From Jimgerdemannia flammicorona (lineage: Eukaryota > Mucoromycota > Endogonomycetes > Endogonales > Endogonaceae), in contig RBNI01000238.1 of the NCBI GenBank assembly GCA_003990745.1, forward strand, positions 1 through 36,250: a stretch of 36,250 nt of DNA, read 5' to 3'. Position 1 is the first letter of the stretch; each line of letters begins with the position of its first letter. Of the stretch, positions 32,301 through 36,250 are shown piece after piece. A model generated the notes under the pieces. It ran no database searches, was not told the origin of the DNA, and worked only from the letters and a program-made list of their open reading frames with translations. The translations under genes and the position numbers were made by a program.

Positions 32301-33757
32301 CTCCACCCTCTGCAGAATGTTCTCAGCCCACTTGTCCCATAGTATTGTATTATCCAACAAAGAAGAATTGAGGCACCAATGTCCAGGCCCATTCTCACTC
32401 CCCCCAAGAAGACCCTGTCCTAGTAGCCCCCAATGATCTGACCATAGACACCACTCTGTCTTTAGTGACTTCCAAACATCTAAACCCCAGCAGCTTGCTG
32501 TCAGCATCCAATCAATCTCTGTCCCCTGGCCACCTGTCCAATGTATGTATACCCTCTTATTACCCAAGTGCCCCCTGCCAGTGTCCACCAAAGCACTCAT
32601 TCTTTCCACATTCTCTCATATCTCCAATCTGCCACTCCTACCCTCAGCCCCCAGCCCTCCATCTGTTCTATTCACCAGTACATCCCTGATCATATTGAAG
32701 TCCCTACCAAGTATATCTACTCCAGTCTCAGCAAGAGCCCCACACTCCTAGAGACCCTTCACTCAATCTATATGCTCCCATCGTACAGCAGGGTAGTAGC
32801 AGAAACTCACTGTAACTGACTCCTGTTCTATTCATATCCACTCTCCCCAAACCAGCCTATCTCTCCAGCTCCTCACATCTCATATCTCCCCTCTGCCTCT
32901 CTGAACCAGAATCCCAACCTTACCCTTCCAAACTGTCTCACCTCTCCATTCCTTCATCTATTTCAGTCTATCTAAATCATCCTCACATCTGATATCCTGC
33001 AACAGAAAGAGATCAGCCTCTAATCCCTTCAGCCAAGTAAAAATGTTCCTATGCTAAAATAAACCCCATAGCCCATTCACATTAAGAGAAAATATTGGTT
33101 ATACTGTTCATAAGAAAATTATATAATATCAAGCATATCAAGCATATTTTCTACTACTCCATATTCATCACCTCTTGTGCCATATCTAGATTGTATTCAG
33201 CAGACACCTCCTCCTCTTCAGTCCTCTTAGTCTCCAATCCAACCAGTAGCTCAGTCAACTCCCTATTCTCCTTTTTCTCAAAATCTTTACAATACTTCAG
33301 ACAGACCTTCTGCCAGAGCTGCAACCCATGATACTCAGTCCAACAGTAATTAGCCTGCTCACCAGAAACAACTGCTAGCTCAGCCTCCCTCTCCTTATCA
33401 ACCTCATACCCTTCCTTCTCCAAGTATACTACAAGTATTTCTGCCTTCAATGCCACCACCACTCTATTGCCCTGTAAGATCCTCACCCAATGCTCATCAC
33501 TCATCACTCTGAGGTCCACTTCCCCCAACTCTTCAGCCACCAAGTTGTTCATCATCCTGTACACCCTAGGTTCTCTACCTCCTTCTCTCATAGAGTTGCT
33601 GGTCTTCCTCCATCCAGCATTGTGATGTCAGCCCCTACACTTACAGACTCATTCCACTCCTCCTCCAGGACATCTACCAATTCCTCTTCATCAGTCTCTT
33701 GGAAAACAGTCAGGTTGTATTGGTTGTTAATGGCCACAGGGGCATAACCTTTCCTCT
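29330..33757 (-). mobile_element. LINE (APE-type non-LTR retrotransposon), near full length, inactivated
   Basis: Read on the minus strand. ORF1-like frames occupy 33776-33154, with a long open piece at 33154-33591 encoding a charged protein. The endonuclease N terminus near 33060-32990 reads FSLNVNGL and FLLQDI, and its C-terminal part is at 32265-32609. RT has GVPQGDPLAPILYTL near 31080-31130 and FADDIVVGL near 30985-31010, and the thumb is at 30648-30989. A C-terminal region continues to the 3' end ACTAT plus a T-run (A tail) at 29330-29395. Frames are broken by stops and shifts throughout. CpG is nearly absent. The PQGDPLSP and FADD motifs suit the L1/Tx1-like part of the APE-type elements. 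It interrupts the second gypsy element. Confidence 0.85.
33154..33591 (-). pseudogene. LINE ORF1 fragment
   Basis: 145 codons open, Glu/Lys-rich (for example EGYEVDKEREAELAVVSG), immediately upstream of the endonuclease frame in the element's own order. No zinc knuckle or RRM is evident. Its 5' continuation (33588-33776) is in another frame and ends where the neighbouring LINE starts. Confidence 0.5.
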
Positions 33758-35529
33758 TGATTGAGGGGTGCCACAAGGAGATCCTTTGTCACCTATCTTA
33801 TATACCCTTTCTCTGGAGCCCCTACTGGACAGGATTCAGCATCAAGTTGGGGGTTTGGACATGCTAGGGATAAATTGGAAGGTGGGGGCATTTGCAGATG
33901 ATATAGTAGTTAGACTGAGCTCATTGGCAGATGTGAGAGAATTAAGGAGATCTGTGAAATGGTATGAGAGGGGCTCTAGTGCTAAACTGAACTGGCACAA
34001 ATGTGAGACTCTGGTGCTGGGTGGCAGAATCATTGGTAGTGACATGATTGGGATGGTGGTACTAGCTGGTGAACCAGTTTGTTACTTGGGGATCTACTTT
34101 TTGGTGTATGGATCCCTTCTGCCCTGTGCTTAGTGATAACAGTGACTTCTGGTGTGGGGGAATATGCTTTTGCAGTAGGGTGATTGGTATTTATCCTTGG
34201 CAGGAAGGGTGATGGTGCTGAATGTGTATTGGCTGCTGAAGCTGTGGTATGTGGGATATCATCTGGACTTCCCAGCTTGGGTGGTCAGGAGACTGTTGAA
34301 GATGGCAAGAGTGTGGATCTGGGTGGGGCAGCAAAGTCAGATAGATTGGAAGGTTCTAATCCTACCAGTGAAAAGAGGTGGACTGGGCTTAGTGGACTTT
34401 ACCAAATGTCTTCATTGCTTAAGAGCATGGTGGCTGAAGAGAGTGAGTGAGCTGAGGGGCCAGGAGTGGGTGCCACTCATGAGGAGGATGTGGGAGGCCT
34501 GATATTCCCCCCATGGTACTTCTGGTGATCTGCTGGTGATGGTGGCCATGAATGGGAGTAGGAGGATGCAGTATAAGGGCTTTTGGTAAGGGGTGGTAGA
34601 TGGTGTCAGGAGGATTGGACTTCAGTAGCAGGGGGATGAGGGAGAGGAGGATTGGGGCCCACAGATGTAGAGATGGAACAGGCTCCTACTGGGCAGTGTT
34701 TTGGTAGAGGATTTCTGGCTTGGCAATGAGATAGAGTGTTTGCAGGGCTTAGGGGGGGACCTTTGGCCTGTAGACTGGCAGAGGGTTGGGATTGGTAAGG
34801 AGTGGGACTGGAATGATCTCTGGCTCTAGAGCAAGCAGGTGATGCAGTGGCTACCCCCCAAGTTCTGGGTGATATGGTGGTGGATCCTACAGCAGAATGT
34901 GATGTTGAACTATCAGTTGGGGCACTTGGTGGCAGATGGCACATTTGAGTATAAGAATGTTTAGATGTTAGACAGGAAGAGGGTGTGGTACAAATGCCTA
35001 AACATTGGCTTGGTGAGTGCAACATTTTAGGAGTGTTTTGGTGCCATATTGTAGACCAATTAGGACTATAAGCCCTGGGGAGAGGGAAAGGGGGGAGATG
35101 GAAAGAGCTCTACCAAAGGCTTGTGAGAGGGGTTGGAGATGAATGGCTGACACTTGGTTGGGCTCTGGCCATATGGGTTGGGCTGGCCAGGCATTGGTTA
35201 CATGTATTTGAGGAGGGCCAGCAGGTTGGGGTTGGAGATAAGGTAGTGCATCGAGAATGGCTATTATGGGATATTTTGAATGACTGGTGGAGAGGATGGG
35301 GGCCAGGTGGGGGGAGCTGCCAGAGTTTGGTATAGTGTATCTTCCAGAAAAGTAGTAGGAGGATTTAGGTAGTGGGCAACTGAGTTATCCTCCAGTAGAG
35401 AGGAGGAGAGAGTAGTAGAGAGGATCCAAGAGGTATTGGCTGAGGGGATGGGGTGATATTGTATTATTATTATAGATAGTAGTAATAAAGGGGAGTCTAA
35501 GTGACTATAAAAAAAAAAAAAAAAAAAAA
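33758..35529 (+). mobile_element. 5'-truncated LINE, RT to A tail
   Basis: Begins abruptly inside the RT with GVPQGDPLSPILYTL (33759-33815). It continues with FADDIVV (about 33895) and KLNWHKCETLVLGG (about 33985), then decayed C-terminal frames and a 3' end aataaaggggagtctaagtgactat with an A tail (35511-35529). The RT portion (33768-34133) is open for 121 codons. It is a different copy from its minus-strand neighbour: the proteins match at roughly 60 percent over the FADD-to-thumb stretch by eye. No target duplication was found. Confidence 0.85.
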
Positions 35530-36047
35530 CAATTAAGTTATCCTCATTAAACTGTATCTTTTTCACTAAATTTCTTTAGACTTTTTTAGTCATCTTTACA
35601 AAATTATCTATAATATAGTTCCTGATCTTTTGAAAATCTTTATTATTGCTAACTTTAGCAATATAGTCTTTAGTGATTACTTATACTAATTTAATTAAAT
35701 TGAGCTCTGAATAATATAGTAGAAGCTAGTGAATATTAAATCTGTATTTTTATATTATTACTTTACTGACTGAAGTATCATGAAATTTCCAAGATTCTAG
35801 CTAATAGATAGCATATATGTATCTCTTTCTTTGTTTTTTTTTCAAAAGATATTCACTGAGAGTTGAGAATTATATTTCTTTATTCAGTTAATTAATTCCC
35901 ACTTTCTCAACTTTGAAATACTACTATTTAGACCTTTTATATATTTGTAATAAGCAGTATTGTCTATATAAATATAAATATTATTTTTGAGTTGATTTGC
36001 AAAATATGAAGTAAGAATATACTTATAAATTTCGAAAATATATATAT
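35530..36047 (-). other. AT-rich retroelement-like remnant, unassigned
   Basis: On the minus strand one frame (35884-36081) is open and reads IYIDNTAYYKYIKG and SKLRKWELI. This resembles an RNase H-like segment with an Asp-Asn pair, as in some tyrosine-recombinase or LINE elements. A following frame with KDYIAKVSNNKDFQKIRNYI continues toward 35530. The evidence is too thin to name a family. Confidence 0.3.
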
Positions 36048-36250
36048 TGTAATGGTGACCCCAGAATGATGACATCAGCACAGGAGACAGCCTTTCCTTG
36101 CAAAGCCACTAGATCGGAGCACGAGAAGATCATACAGCATACGAGATGAGCAATAATGACCAACTGTGAGTCATTGTGACCACAGCACAAGCATCCTGAA
36201 GAATATAAAAGAAGGATCAAGGAACCGCAGTAGCAGCAACCAACAAGAAC
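36048..36250 (+). mobile_element. Possible start of another LTR (runs off the window)
   Basis: Starts TGTAATGGTGACCCC, an LTR-like 5' end. It has more CpG than the neighbouring elements and a tataaaag box at about 36200, near the right edge. The second copy and internal region would lie outside the window. Confidence 0.4.

Noticed and set aside
29330..35529. Single LINE with twin-priming inversion
   Set aside because: The two arms overlap in content (both hold RT to 3' tail) and differ substantially in sequence, so they are separate copies.

Overview
Organism and overall character. The window is eukaryotic and most likely fungal. It has short introns (60-98 nt, GT/GC-AG), A-tailed non-LTR retrotransposons, a chromodomain-bearing Ty3/gypsy element, and decayed retroelement frames. 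One large host gene uses RI-type leucine-rich repeats and a soluble kinase of a style I associate with early-diverging Mucoromycota (Endogonales, Glomeromycotina or relatives). The placement is inference from gene style; no marker gene is present. Retroelements fill most of the window (about 1-13.9 kb and 23.1-36.2 kb). Host-like, CpG-containing DNA lies at about 13.96-23.1 kb.

Left block, 1-13.9 kb. A repeat with an ORF1-like frame (copy A, plus strand) is split by a complete but decayed Ty3/gypsy chromovirus of about 10.5 kb on the minus strand (278-10818). The element has 2-kb LTRs, PBS, polypurine tract, a 5-bp target duplication, gag, a dUTPase domain, protease, RT, RNase H, integrase and chromodomain. 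Each LTR also carries a frame of about 403 codons in its U3 part, unlike anything I recognise. Next come a short LINE 3' end, a decayed Ty1/copia integrase, and a second copy (B) of the split repeat, which preserves the empty insertion site.

Middle block, 13.96-23.1 kb. B runs in frame into a very CpG-rich segment. After a long A tract and a 21-bp minisatellite with an 84-bp higher-order period comes the main gene. This is a minus-strand gene from 20493 to 15356 that I resolve into 25 exons. A short first exon is followed by 22 exons of 81-108 nt (mostly exactly 84 nt), each one leucine-rich repeat and all flanked by phase-1 introns. A linker exon and a kinase exon follow. The spliced frame is 3123 nt with no internal stop (about 1040 aa): an intracellular LRR-kinase whose catalytic loop reads HND instead of HRD. 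Upstream is a broken Crinkler-type effector gene (about 21.25-21.93 kb). Further unassigned DNA ends in a polyadenylation signal hit by a short LINE.

Right block, 23.4-36.2 kb. A second, heavily mutated gypsy element (plus strand) has its own U3-located frame, TATA box, gag zinc knuckle and protease. Two LINE copies lie head to head: 29.33-33.76 kb on the minus strand, with ORF1, endonuclease and RT, and 33.76-35.53 kb on the plus strand, RT to tail. A final AT-rich remnant and what looks like the start of another LTR close the window.

How it fits together. The retroelements are dead. Their frames are broken mostly by transitions that turn Gln, Arg and Trp codons into stops, and CpG is nearly absent from several of them. 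The LRR-kinase has no such damage and so looks like a maintained gene in a transposon-rich accessory neighbourhood. It resembles a modular receptor whose repeat number could change by whole-exon gain or loss without shifting frame.
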